Assembly: GCA_023213395.1 (NCBI GenBank)
Contig: CM041465.1
Span: 248,193,741-248,257,740, forward strand
Length of the DNA: 64,000 nt
Reading direction: 5' to 3'
DNA from: Cycas panzhihuaensis
Lineage: Eukaryota > Cycadophyta
In this document: positions 1 to 10,920 of the stretch, in pieces
Numbering within the stretch: the first letter of the stretch is position 1
Layout: each line of letters starts with the position of its first letter
Program-made: the position numbers and the translations under genes
Notes under the pieces: generated by a model
What the model was told of the DNA's origin: nothing
The model's database searches: none
What the model saw: the letters and a program-made list of their open reading frames with translations, nothing else

Positions 1-740
1 AAAAAACTTTAAGAAGAGACTTATATCAAAAAAGGCATATTGTAAGGAATATGCTAGAATGCATATGGACCAAAGTCAATTTGATTTTTATTTTTGGATT
101 TATATGGCGTCCGTGGGGGCGACGGCGCTTCCTCCGTGCACACTCCGGGCGGCTCCCGTATGCATGGTTCTGTGAGCTTTCCGTGGACAGTTCCGTATGC
201 TGCTCTGTGCGGCCCACGTGCAGAGCAGTCACCGTGCGTCTTCCATGCAGGGTGTGTGGCTTGCCCCGTGGTGGCTTGCTCCGTCGAATCTTCGTATGCG
301 CAGAGCTTCCTCCGTGCGGGCTTCAGCGTGAACAGACTCCGTGTAAGCTCCCGTTGACAGGGTCACGAGCAGGTCCGTAGAAGCTTCCGTGAAGACTTCT
401 GTGAAGTCTTCCGTGCACAGTAACTCCGTGGACAGATTCCGTGTGGCCCCCTGTGAACAGACTCCGTGCAGGACTTAACCAATCCGCAAGACTTAAGCAG
501 TGTGCAGGCTCCGTGACTCCAGTCAGATTCCCGTGTGAATTCCAGGGATAGAGGATAGTGCAGGCCTATGTGGAAGCTTCCTTGTGCAGGAAGGGACAGA
601 GGAATAGAGAGACGTGCAGGGCGGCAGCAGAGGCGACTCTTGTGCTGGACAGTGCAGGCCCAACGTACACACAGGTACAGACAGGTTTATGGCTAGCACC
701 ACCAAACCAAGCTCAAAAGTGCAAAGGGTACCAAGCCTTA
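1..740. other. leader of element J with a TCCGTG-rich, CpG-rich block
   Basis: No gene is recognised. From about 100 to 540 the sequence is GC- and CpG-rich, unlike the AT-rich DNA around it. It repeats short TCCGTG, CCCGTG and CCGTATGC words roughly every 15-30 bases. An inverted repeat with arms GAAGACTTC lies near 389-409. Open frames on both strands here look like a by-product of the composition. Position between primer site and coding region makes it element leader; what it does is unknown. Confidence 0.55.
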
Positions 741-752
741 GTTTTGATACCA
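741..752 (-). other. primer-binding site of element J
   Basis: Read on the minus strand the sequence is TGGTATCAAAAC, two bases inside the LTR. It matches the plant initiator tRNA-Met primer site TGGTATCAGAGC at ten of twelve bases. This fixes both the direction of the element and the inner edge of its LTR. Confidence 0.7.
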
Positions 753-754
753 AA

Positions 755-1283
755 TGTTAGAATGGGCCAAATGGCCTCATAGGTCCAAGATCATTAACAA
801 AACACAATAAGCATAGCATGCATTAAGCATCAACAATATAAAATTCAAAGAGAGAGAGGAGCAAGATAATGATACCAAAAGTGTGGTGTTGGAATTGGTC
901 CACCCACCAAAGAATGCTCAGCTTGATTAGCAAACTGACAGAATAACAAAGTAGCTCCAACTCTTAATGAGAAACAATGAAGAGAGGCCTCATTAAATAG
1001 AGGGAGATGAGAGGCCAAAGGCTATTGCATGATTGACAAGTGTCAATCATGCAATGCATGCTTGCATGAAGGACAAGTGTCCATTAGGAGCTCTTGTGAG
1101 TAAAAGTGCAAGGGGGTCATTTAACCCTCAAGTGGCAATGTTATGTCACTAGACATAAAGTGGGTGTGTACTTTATCACTTAAGTGATAAAGTCACCCCT
1201 AAAGTACAAAAGTGCACATAATACATTAACATAAAGTATATAAAGCTTAACATGTAAACATAAGATAAACATAAGGTTTAACA
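755..1283 (-). repeat. 5' LTR of element J
   Basis: The LTR runs from TGTTAGAATGGGCC to TTTAACA on the + strand. It contains a hairpin at 1027-1052 (arms GCATGATTGAC, loop AAGT) and a perfect 24-bp palindrome at 1170-1193. It is the most diverged full copy of the B/D/14201 family in the window. Confidence 0.75.
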
Positions 1284-2125
1284 TGGTGGATATTTATTAT
1301 GCATGTAGGGTCCATATTCTCAAGAACATGCAGTTGTTTGATGGAACACCCACAATCAGCCTAGCATGATTGATCACCCTCTAAGAGTGACATGTTGAGC
1401 CAGTAATCCGTCAATGAATGTAAAACAGGCAATAGGCATGTGTTTGTAATGCGGTAGTATGATGAATATTGATATGTTGACGGTAAAATGAAGGGATGTT
1501 TGTGGATATGAAATGACCTAAGATTGACAATTCATGGCAGGGTTTGATTTGATGGCAACATATGAGGGTTTGGTATTATTTGATATTGGGCAACGATTAT
1601 TATTCTTGTGGCGAATTTGGTTCCTTTGTGACATATATTCTCCAGCTATTAAAGTACTTGAGGTTTGGAAAATATGATGTTTATGAAAACTAAATTAGGG
1701 TTTGAATGAGGGTTTCACCCAATTTACTAGTTTGATGGTATTGGACATTTGTGGTGGATTGTTTTGCTTGCACTTTGGCATATAAGTTGATAGTTCTTGA
1801 GCACATGAAATAAAGTCGAATGATGTTTATCTTATGTGAAATAATAAGTGTTTGTTTGTTAGGAGTTTGAAGAACAAGAATAGAGTATAATGGTCCGCCA
1901 GTATAACCCATGCGCACTGCAGTGGAATAAAGGAGTGCAAAGATGCCAATTGTGACGATTGCCACTCGTGTGTTCGCTAAAAGAGGGATTGCTATTGAAC
2001 TAATCAAATGCCATAAAGGCTATAACTCAAATAGCAGATTTAGAATGTAGACGAAGATTATTACGAAGAAGTCATCAAGCCATCATATCTACCCACCAGC
2101 CAAGAGAAATCTGCCACAGAGGAAA
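1284..2125. other. unrecognised sequence between elements J and A
   Basis: AT-rich sequence with no recognised domain. A 105-codon minus-strand frame at 1690-2007 has no features of a known family. This stretch is the left flank of element A and should continue into 8647 onward, since A carries a GGAA(A/C) target duplication. Confidence 0.5.
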
Positions 2126-2569
2126 TGTTAGAATTAATGACTCCTCCATTAATTATTTCATTATGCTTTTCAATATAATATTAAGTGAGTCACTTTATTA
2201 ACTTAACGTTATAAAGTGTAAATGTAAATTAATGTTGTTACTAGGTCATGTGTAATTCACAATGACCCATTTACCCTCATGCTAGCAAGTTGTTAGCTCT
2301 AACTACCACACTAAACTAGACCCTCGGATCAAATTAATCTTGGCCATTGGTTTGTATATTTAAGCATGAGCATGTACCATCACAATACAAGAGACACGTA
2401 ACAATAAGATTTGTGAGTTATTAATGAAGAGATTATTTTTGGGGTTTGAACTCAATTTTTGCCCCTCCATTTTTTTGTGTTAATGATTATGTATCTATGC
2501 TCTTGAATGTTTTTTTTTTTTTTTATTGAAGATCCTGGTTGAGAGGATAGCTAATATGTTCTCCCTTCA
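2126..2569 (+). repeat. 5' LTR of element A
   Basis: It starts TGTTAGAATTAATG and ends TTCTCCCTTCA, and aligns along its length with 8195-8646. A TATATTTAAG promoter-like stretch lies near 2357. The adjoining TTTCATATTAGAGTTG (2570-2585) is a readable relic of the TTGGTATCAGAGCTG primer site, with mostly transition-type changes. Confidence 0.9.
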
Positions 2570-3919
2570 TTTCATATTAGAGTTGTTTTTTTTTCATTTA
2601 ATAGCTAACTCCATTGTGCTGGCAAGCTCACTATTTTCAATGCATCTCCATCTCTGGCTGGTGGTTTGGTGCTAACAGTGTTTTTTGGCTCTATTTTTAT
2701 TCCCTTAGATGGTCTGTTTGACATCTAGCATCTTTCGTTGACATATGGTTGTCCTATAAGTGTTGCACAAGCCTATGCGGCTTTTTTTTCCTTCAGGTGG
2801 CTCATACTTTGTGAAAAATCACACAAATCTACTCGGTAAACCTTTGGATATCATCATAATCCCAGAATGACCCTATTCTAGTGTGCATGCAACTTAATCA
2901 AATATTTTTTTAAGGATTTTCTCTACGCAGGTCGGGTGCCCCTATTATGTGATCGATCGACTATGTACTCATTATGGAAGACGAAACCTCCACACATGAC
3001 CACTTGAAATCATTCTCAAGACGTGTAAACCTCAAATTTGGTCTCAGTTTGTGATATCTCAGCCTCTATTGCAAGCAATATGCAGTTTAGCCTTCAAAAA
3101 ATTGCCTATGTCGTTGTCCAATAAAATTATTTTTTTATTGTCTAATGTTTTATAACCTTATGTTATAAGCATTAGAATACTCTGGGGTATATTCTCTTTT
3201 AATATTTCCTTTTTCCTAAAGTCTCCTTTAATTGCTTTTTCCACCTCGTTTTAAGCCCCTTTTCAGTGCTTTTTAAGTCTTTTTTCAGAGCTTTTTAAGC
3301 CCTATCATTTTATCATATTTTTAAAAAATTAAATAGACTTTTTCAACTTGAAAGATTAAAAAATTAACACCTGAAGTAATATTTTTACCTTATATTTACC
3401 AATCTTGCAAGGGAAATGGTTAGGAACCTTGAAATTATCGCTCACACACATGTGAGTTGTATGTGCATGCACCTAGACAAGCAAGCCAAGGGACAACTTA
3501 CTACTAGGCATATAAAGTGATGGATTGAGGTGTTAAAACCTTAAAACTTGGTATTTTTGAGATCAGGCTAGACTCAAAGAGGGTGAGTGCCTTGGTTATA
3601 AGTGCGTCCTTAGACGAGGATCTGTCGTTAGGCAATAAATCTGACACAGGTGGACCAATAGTGTCAAGGGGGCAACTGTACATTTAGAGCCATGAGCTAC
3701 CACCTATGAGCACGCATGCCACTAGATAGGATAGTCTCAACATACCAAGAGCTTGAAAGTAGGGAGACACTTTGAAACTTTTGATCCTAGACTAGAAAAC
3801 CCCCTAGGAAGCTAGAATATTGACACATCATTATCATGGCATTACTAGAGACACTTTGAAACTTTTGATCCTAGACTAGAAAACCCCCTAGGTAGCTAGA
3901 ATATTGACACATCATTATC
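2570..3919 (+). other. leader of element A
   Basis: An untranslated stretch of 1.35 kb between the primer-site relic and the gag start. It is T-rich near 2500-2600. Apart from the 84-bp tandem duplication at its end I see no coding or structured content. Confidence 0.65.
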
Positions 3920-3931
3920 ATGGCATTACTA
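3764..3931 (+). repeat. 84-bp tandem duplication spanning the gag start
   Basis: Two near-identical units (3764-3847 and 3848-3931) each end in ATCATGGCATTACTA, so the gag initiation codon is duplicated (3836 and 3920). The unit length is a multiple of three, but the upper copy reads into a stop after seven codons. The units differ at about one base (AGGAAGC against AGGTAGC), so the duplication is recent relative to the rest of the element. Confidence 0.9.
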
Positions 3932-4922
3932 GTGGTGATCACAAATACTATTAAGTTAACAAGCAATGAAAATTATTTGGCTTGGAAGAAACAAGTCAAA
4001 CATTTACTTGTGATGAATAAACTATGGGATTATGTTTCTAGAAAAATTCCAAAACCTGTACCCACTCTTAGTCCAATCGATCCTATTGCCTTGGTTCCTC
4101 CTAATCTTGCTGCCCTTGCCACCTTCAATGAAGTTAATGAAATTCCTCTTGCCTTCTTACATCTTTCCTATGAAGACAATGTTGACCAAAATATCGAGAC
4201 TACCACCACTTCAGTTGAAGCTTAGAACATAATTTGTTCCCTACATGAAAGAAATGATGATGCCGGAGCTATCGTGTTGAAAGGACAACTTTATTCCATC
4301 CCTTATGCTAGTTTTGTTGCAACCCATACGACCCAGGTTAAAGCACTCCAAAATCAATTGACAATACTCAGACATCCACCTTCAGACAATGAACTTGTAT
4401 CTTGCATTGTCAAGAGTGCTTCCTGTCGATTTTAATCCCCTCATTTCAAACTTGTCACATTCCAAGGAGCTTGCCACTATGGTCTTTAATACTCTTTAGG
4501 GGTATTTGCTACAAGAGAAGAACATTTTGAACTGACTTGGAGAGACTGCCCCCTCTTCGTCTAGTCCTACCTTAGTAGCAAAACATAAGGGAAGACAACA
4601 AAGCCAAAACATGTACAAATAGTTGGACTCAATAAATTTGAACCAACATCAACAACAACAACAAAACAGACAAATTGTTTGTCACTATTTGTGGCAAACC
4701 TGGACACAATGCTCCTAAATGCAGGAAAACGAGAGTTGATCAGTAGTAGCAATATCAACAACAGTATTCTAGCCCTATAAATCAAGGCACTTTCAATCGA
4801 GGTAATGGCAACTTCAAAGGCAGTAGATGGCCAAATTTCATAGCTCCAAATCCAAATCAAGGCAATACACAAAATTGAAATCAGAATTGCAACGAGCAAC
4901 AAAATCAAGATCAAAGAGGCCA
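3920..4922 (+). pseudogene. gag (UBN2-type capsid) relic, element A
   Basis: Gag packages the element RNA into cytoplasmic particles. The N-terminal part, open to 4224, has the copia gag pattern IKLTSNENYLAWKKQ and the VDQNIE stretch also seen in B and D. The CCHC zinc knuckle lies at 4680-4722 (CHY, then CGKPGHNAPKC) but one extra base splits it between two frames. In-frame stops occur at 4222 and further on. Confidence 0.85.
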
Positions 4923-4923
4923 C

Positions 4924-5407
4924 ATGGCTAATACTCGGAACTTGTTTTATGTTGCTTCTGCAACTCAACATACAAAAACTTCCCGGTTGATTGATTTTGG
5001 CACTTCTCGCCATATGACAGGTTCTAAAAACCTGCGTACCAATACTCACCCTGTTTATAACCAATCAGTTACCTTCGATGACAATGTTGTATATGAGATT
5101 GCTAAGATTAGCAATGCTCCCATTTCATTGAAAAACTCAAATATACAACATCATCTGAATGATGTGTTTTATGTACTTGGGATGACAGAATTTGTTGTCT
5201 ATCAGTCAAATTAACAAGCAGAAATATGATGTCCTATTCAGTTATCTTGGTGAATGCTTAAACAATGACCTAGATGGTGAAGTCATTGCCACTGGATATG
5301 AAGATCAGGGCCTTTACAAGCTTGATGTAACATCTATTGTAGCACTTCTACATGTAGATACAGGCACTGAAATTAATATTACTTCTGACAATAAAATTGA
5401 AAAGTAG
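4924..5407 (+). pseudogene. aspartic protease relic, element A
   Basis: The protease cleaves the copia polyprotein. The active-site region reads DFGTSRHMTG where copia enzymes normally have DSGASxHMTG, so the Asp and Gly are kept but the Ser and Ala have changed. The downstream pattern (VTFDDN, then DVFYVLGM, then LLSISQ-like LSISQINKQ) follows the family. One frameshift near 5190 splits it into two open pieces. Confidence 0.85.
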
Positions 5408-5419
5408 CCTTTTTCAAAT

Positions 5420-6310
5420 GTGCTTGCCTCTCAAATTCTTTCTAAGGACCAATTATGGCATCAATGTCTTGGTCACTTGAACATGAATAGCCTCCATATA
5501 CTATTCAAGCTCAATATGGTGCATGGGTTGCCCAAAATCAAACAAAGTGTTTGTGTGAAACTTGCATCATGGGAAAGCATCATAAGAGCACCATTTAACT
5601 CCAATGGCAAAGTCTAGCTTGCTCAACAACCACTTGGCCTTGTCCACTTTGACATTTGTGGACCTATGTCACGAGACTCATTTAGTGGTTGCTGATATTT
5701 TATCACATTTATTAATGACTTTTCCCAGAAAGTCTAGATTTATTTTTTGAAGTTGAAATCTAAAGCCTTTTGAAACTTCAAGGAATTCAAGATTGAAGCT
5801 AAAAGAGAATCAAGCATGCCACTTAAAATTCTTCGATGTGATAATGGAGGCAAATACAAGTTGAATAAATTTACATAATTCTACAAGGACAATGGCATTA
5901 GGCAGCAATTTTTTGCCCCATACACTCCTCAACAAAATGGTGTTGCTGAGAGAATGAACTAGACCTTGGTGAGTAAAGGCAAGGCCATGCTTACCGTAAA
6001 AAAATCTGGGACTTCAATTTTGGGTTGAAGCAGTTAATATTGTTTCTTATCTCATCAACTCTAGTCCAACAAAAATAGTGTTGAATATTACACTCGAGGA
6101 GGCTTGGTCTGGTCAAAAGCCTACAGTCTCGCATTTGCATACTTTTGGATGCACTGCACATATGCACATTCCAAAAGAACAATGAAAGAAGCTCGATTAT
6201 AAAAGCACAAAATGTATTTTGATTGGCTATGTGTTGACTACAAAGCTTATAAGCTTTACAATCCTACTACACGACAAATGCACACCTCTTAGGATGTCAT
6301 CTTTTCAGGA
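5420..6310 (+). pseudogene. integrase relic, element A
   Basis: The zinc-binding N-terminus (WHQCLGHLN) is followed by the catalytic core. All three D,D-35-E positions can be located: FDICGP near 5650, CDNGGKY near 5840 and AERMN near 5948. The core is broken by several stops, such as the one in RMN*TLV. Integrase would insert the cDNA copy into the genome; this copy cannot make a full enzyme. Confidence 0.85.
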
Positions 6311-7426
6311 GTGAATCGAGATTTAAATCAACAAAGTATCTTCTTTCCTATTGATCAAGAGGATTCTACACCAACTAACATACCTCCTTTAGGCTTAATG
6401 GATGCCCCTTCAGTTACATTTGATGGATTAGCTCCATCAACCTCTTATTCTCCCGATCCTTCTCCTGCTCCCGATACCTCTACTTCTACCTCCATGGTTT
6501 CTCTAAATCATTTTCATGTGAGATCACTTCGAAAAAGTTGCCTAAATGGTACTTGCTGACTATTGCTTCTGCTCCTTCATCGCCTCCTGCAAAACCAAAG
6601 TGTCAATCCAAATACAGGCATTCTACAAACTTTGCCTTAATGGCACAAGTTAAATCTATTCCTGAACTATCCATTTTTTAGGAGGCAGTCACAGACCAAA
6701 AGTGGAAGGTTGCTATGAATGAGGAAATGGATTCCATTATTCAAACTAATGCATAAGAGCTTATTGGGCTACCCAAAGGAAAGAAGTCCATTGATTGCTG
6801 CTAGATCTACAAGACCAAATTTCAAGCAGATGGTTCCATCTAGCTGCACAAAGCTTGTTTGGTAGCTAAAAAATTCATATAAATTGAGAGTATTGATTAT
6901 GATGAGACATTTGCCCCTATTGCCAACATGGCCATTGTTCAACTTGTTTTGGCACTTGCAACTCAATTTCATTCGCCAGTATTTTAGATGGACGTCAAAA
7001 GTGCCTTTTTTGAATGACAATTTATAAGAAGAAGTTTATCTGAAGCAACCTCCAGGCTATGTTGTTCAAAGCAAAAAACACTTAGTCTGTAGGCTTAAGA
7101 AGGCTTTGTATGTCCTTAAATAATCACCTTGCACATGGTACATGAAAATTGATGACTATTTTCAGAAGCATAGACTTATTTGCTCATCCTTGAATCCTAA
7201 TCTAAACATTAAAATATGAGGCAATTTAATCCCACTTGTCATACTTTATCTTGATGATTTATTGATTACTAGCAATGACATAGTGTGGATTTCATATTTT
7301 CAAAGGGGATTTAATTGCAGCTTTGAAATGACTAACCTTGGACTACTACTCTACTTTCTTGGTATAGAGGTCTAGCAATAGTTGGGTCATATTTTCCTTT
7401 CTTAGGCCAAATATGCAAAGGAGATA
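6311..7426 (+). pseudogene. integrase-RT linker and reverse transcriptase relic, element A
   Basis: A Pro/Ser/Thr-rich linker (6311-6559) leads to RT. Recognisable blocks are the FxEAVTDQKWKVAMNEEM stretch near 6680, TFAPIANM near 6910, DVKSAF near 6990 and the catalytic LYLDDLLIT near 7238. Stops and frameshifts are frequent, but every block is in the expected order. Confidence 0.85.
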
Positions 7427-8165
7427 TTGCAAAAATTCAAAATGAATGGTTACAAGCCCTCACCTACCCCGATGGAGATTGGACTCAAATTGGACAATGA
7501 TGAGTGTGGCAAACCTGTCAATCGCACTTTGTACAGACGACTTGTGGGGAGTTTAACCTACTTGACTCATACTTGCCCAAACATCTCTTATGCAGTTGGG
7601 ATCTATTCTAAGTTTATGACACAACCCAAATTCTCACACTAGAATGTAGCCAAGCGGATTCTCAGATATCTCCACATATCATTGCAGTTTGGTATTGATT
7701 ATTATCAAGTGAATAACCCTTCATTGGTAGGTTTTACAGATGTAGATTAAGTTGTTTGCTAAGATAGCAGATGATCGACCTCAGGCTATTGTTTTAACCT
7801 AGGCTACGTAGTTGTTTCCTAGAGTTGCAAGAAGCAATCTAATATTACCTTGTCATCCATAGAAACAGAATATAAAGTTGTTGTCAGTGTAGAGATTAGA
7901 AGGATTCTTGCTAAGCTTGGTCCTGAACAGACACAGGCTACCTCACTCTTCTACGACAATCATAGTGTCCTAAAGTTGACCAAGAATCTGGTGTTCAATG
8001 CATGGACAAAGCATATCAAGGTACACCATCATTTTATCAGAGAATATGTATAAGATGGTGAGATTGATATTGTGTACAAGCCATCTGATGAGCAAGTTGT
8101 TGATATCTTTACAAAGGCACTTGGCAAAGACAAATTTGAACGGTTTTGACATGACCTTAGTAGTT
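7427..8165 (+). pseudogene. RNase H region relic, element A
   Basis: It begins with the connection block PSPTPMEIG and RRLVGSLTYLTHTCPNISYAVG. The STSGYCFNLG, SSIETEYK and TKHIKVHHHFIRE blocks of copia RNase H follow, ending in VDIFTKALGKDKFERF. The catalytic GFTDVD region near 7730 lies next to stops. RNase H would remove the RNA template during cDNA synthesis. Confidence 0.85.
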
Positions 8166-8182
8166 GAATTAATGAAGTCATT

Positions 8183-8194
8183 ATTAAAGGAAGG
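8183..8194 (+). other. polypurine tract of element A
   Basis: The stretch ATTAAAGGAAGG lies directly against the 3' LTR, where plus-strand DNA synthesis starts. It is short but in the required place. Confidence 0.65.
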
Positions 8195-8646
8195 TGTCAG
8201 AATTAATAGCTCCTCCATTAATTATTTCATTATACTTTTCAATGTAATATTAAGTGAGTCACTTTATTAACTTAACGTTATAAAGTGCAAATGTAAATTA
8301 ATGTTGTTACTAGGTCATGTGTTTTTCACAATGACCCCTTTACCCTCATGCTATCATTTTCAACAAGTTGTTAGCTCTAACTACTGCACCAATTTGGACC
8401 TTGGATCAAATTAATATTGGCCATCAATTTGAATATTTATGCAAGAGCATTGTTCCATCACAATACAAGAGAGATGTAATAATGAGATTTGTGAGTGTTT
8501 AATGAAGAGATTATTTTTGGGGTTTGAACTCAATCTTTTCCCCTCCATTTTCTTGTGTTATTGATTATGCATGTATGCTCTTCAATGTTTAATTTTTTGT
8601 GATTGAAAATCCTAGTTGAGAGGATAGCTAATCTGTTCTCCCTTCA
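8195..8646 (+). repeat. 3' LTR of element A
   Basis: It starts TGTCAGAATTAATAGC and ends TTCTCCCTTCA. Substitutions and small indels separate it from the 5' copy, including an ATCATTTTCAAC insertion near 8353. The element is therefore old. Confidence 0.9.
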
Positions 8647-9949
8647 GGAACAACTTGCCTAGAGAGGAATATTCAAAGTCATTGCAGTTCAAGTAGATGG
8701 AGCAAGTTTATGAGCAAATATTATGCAGCCTTCATTGGTAAAATGATTGTCGCCTATCACTTCACATAAACAAGTCAACAACTAAACGACCATAGCACAT
8801 GAAGCTCGCAGACACCCAGAACAGAGACAACAACTATTGTAAGATAATACGCCATAGATTTGTCGCCCTTGCCAATAAAATAGAAGAGAAGACATGTTGG
8901 ACAAATCGCCTGAACAATCGTTGTTCACACATATGCACATCAATTGACTTGCAAATCTGACTCTAATCGCCATACAGATTGCAAATTACAAGTAGAATCA
9001 CTCAATGGTTGAATAGTCACCTATGTAAAGCCGCCCTATGCATAGAAGCCGTAATAACATTTTTTATATATATTATTTTTTCTAATGTTGAAAATATATT
9101 TAATCAAATTGAAATGCTGTTTGAATTCTGCTCTAGCCCTCGACACAATAGCAACAGGTCATATGAGAACTGAGTGCTAAATTGTTAAAGGTGTTAAAGG
9201 TAACTTTAAGCTGATTTTATTTTTGAAGAACGTATTAACAACTTTGTGACATAACTTTTCTATTTGAAATCAAAATCAAGTATTGTCAGTTGCATTGGAA
9301 AGAGCACTCAAAGACAAATGCAATAACTGGTTACAAGAAATATTTCAAAATCCACAACATAGAGAGCCATATTATTGAAAGGAGAAAATGAGTTTTGGGA
9401 GAGAGTTATTTAATGAATTTCATGAGTCACAACTTATGTTTTTGTCAATTGTTGGTCCTTGTAAGTCAGATGGAGATTGCATATAGAGAACCCATGGAGG
9501 TTGTTGAGAACAGGTATGGAGGAACCAATTTTTTGAGGTTTCAATACACTGCTTTTCAAAGATTACAGAGATTAAAGGGACCATTTAGTAGAGCCTTCAG
9601 GAAGTATTTGAAGAAGTTGCCATGCTTTGCTACTCAACTCTTTTGGCTGACCAGGTAGTTCAGCCTACTCCTAGAATGGTTGACAGGTATTGGCAGAACT
9701 ATGTACTTGAAGAAATTTCCTATAAAACTAGTTGTTCTAGTAGCTAGTTACCCATGTAGTTCGGTAGATGGAACTTTCTTTATACAAACATCAACAAGAA
9801 TTGATTGATTCAGCAACTTGAAGATACAACTTGTACAAGTTAAAGATGTTCTCCATTTGATTCAACATATTAAAGGAGGAGGCAATTGTGATGCTTGCCT
9901 TAGTAAGATAAAGGGTGTAGTGTGTTTTGATATGATATTAAACATTGTT
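8647..9949. other. unrecognised sequence right of element A
   Basis: No domain is recognised. An 87-codon frame at 9395-9658 has no family signature. The distal part runs into a purine tract and LTR-like start at 9950, so it may be the decayed 3' end of another + strand element. I cannot name it. Confidence 0.45.
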
Positions 9950-10260
9950 GGGGGGGGGGGGGGGGGGAGGGGTGTTAGGTGTAATGTTTAATGTTGAGTT
10001 ATGTCTTCATAGTGACCATTCTTTTATCACATTTTATAGAAAAATCTTTCTAGTCACACAATAGGATTTTCCACTATAGTGTTCTCTTTCTTTCTTAGCT
10101 CAATCCTGCTTTCTTCAAAATGTGGTCTTACTTTTTTTAGTTTGAAGTTGTTATAGCATTCTTGAATTCCAAAGTAGAGATCCAATTAGAGTGCCCACGG
10201 ATGAAGGGAAGGGAAGGTGTTTGATTCATTTGGATCAAACAATCATCTCTCTCTCGCTTA
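9950..10260 (+). repeat. 18-G polypurine tract and start of an LTR-like sequence
   Basis: Eighteen consecutive G (9950-9967) followed by AGGGG run directly into TGTTAGGTGTAATG at 9973. That is the layout of a polypurine tract against a 3' LTR on the + strand. No matching second LTR or clear end is visible before 10260. Confidence 0.5.
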
Positions 10261-10352
10261 TGTTAGGGTGTCCCCCAACTCTCTTGTGTACTATTAAATT
10301 GTGTCATTAAGGTGTGTGCATGTGCACACATGTCCATGTATCACCCTAGTGG
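10261..10352 (+). repeat. LTR of element M, left part
   Basis: It starts TGTTAGGGTGTCCC and ends at the AGTGG target site of element I. It continues at 17396 after I. The assembled LTR is about 309 bp and ends directly at a primer-binding site, so it is a 5' LTR on the + strand. Confidence 0.7.
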
Positions 10353-10914
10353 TGAAAGCAATAGAAATGACACAGGTGACAGGATCTATTGAGGAATAGG
10401 ATAGGACATCGTAACATGAAGGATAAAACTTTAGATTAATGGAAATGAGGAGTACATAACATGGAGATAATAGGGAGGAGATTCATCTACTACTCAATCT
10501 ATTATACAAACAAAGTAGGGAAGAGAATTGTCCTACAACTCTACCTACAAGATGTGCTACAGCAGCATAACACTAACTACAATACTTTGATGCAAAACAA
10601 GGAAAGTAGGATTCCTTATAAAGGAGATTCAATGATCAGGATCTAGACACATGTCACTGATCAAGAATACAAGACAAGTCTAATTAGAACTCTACTTTCC
10701 ACAAGGATAAGGATGGTGACAAGTGGAGCCATCCATGATGACAAGTGGAGCCATCCAAAGTTGACTTTCCACTAAGCACATGTGGAAAAACCACAAAAGA
10801 TAAAAGACAATTTTATAATCAAACAAATGATCACTTTAGCATAAAGGCTTAAAGTGACAAGAATACAAATGTCCATGGTCAAGACTTAATGCTTAGGACA
10901 TGAAGGTTTTAACA
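10353..10914 (-). repeat. 3' LTR of element I
   Basis: It runs from TGAAAGCAATAGAAATG to GGTTTTAACA. It matches 16854-17390 closely, with one short duplication of a GACAAGTGGAGCCATCC unit near 10713-10755 that the other copy lacks. CCCCCA (10915-10920) next to it is the minus-strand polypurine tract. Confidence 0.92.
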
Positions 10915-10920
10915 CCCCCA
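10915..10920 (-). other. polypurine tract of element I
   Basis: Minus strand TGGGGG abuts the 3' LTR. It is preceded on that strand by the end of the RNase H relic. Confidence 0.55.

Larger units (their letters stand above)
1..1283 (-). mobile_element. Ty1/copia-type element J, 5' end only
   Basis: On the minus strand this is a 5' LTR (755-1283), a primer-binding site (741-752) and an untranslated leader (1-740). The coding part lies outside the window to the left. The LTR is homologous by eye to those of elements B and D and to the solo LTR at 14201. It shares their U3 palindromes and their CA-type end after the AACATAAGGTTTAA stretch. No target duplication can be tested because the other end is missing. 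Confidence 0.75.
2126..8646 (+). mobile_element. complete but decayed Ty1/copia element A
   Basis: Two LTRs (444 and 452 bp) enclose a decayed primer site, a 1.35-kb leader and, in order, relics of gag, protease, integrase, reverse transcriptase and RNase H. A purine tract precedes the 3' LTR. Flanking duplications are GGAAA (2121-2125) and GGAAC (8647-8651), four of five bases matching. Many stops and frameshifts show it is dead. The gag and pol are related to those of elements B, D and I. Confidence 0.9.

Noticed and set aside
51-380. Overlapping 109- and 87-codon + strand frames
   Set aside because: They fall in the TCCGTG-rich leader of J; the Cys/Arg/Pro bias follows the repeated word and no family pattern is seen.
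755-1283. Repeated palindromic blocks considered as a CRISPR array
   Set aside because: The repeats are dispersed single LTR copies kilobases apart, with no spacer-repeat structure, in plant DNA.
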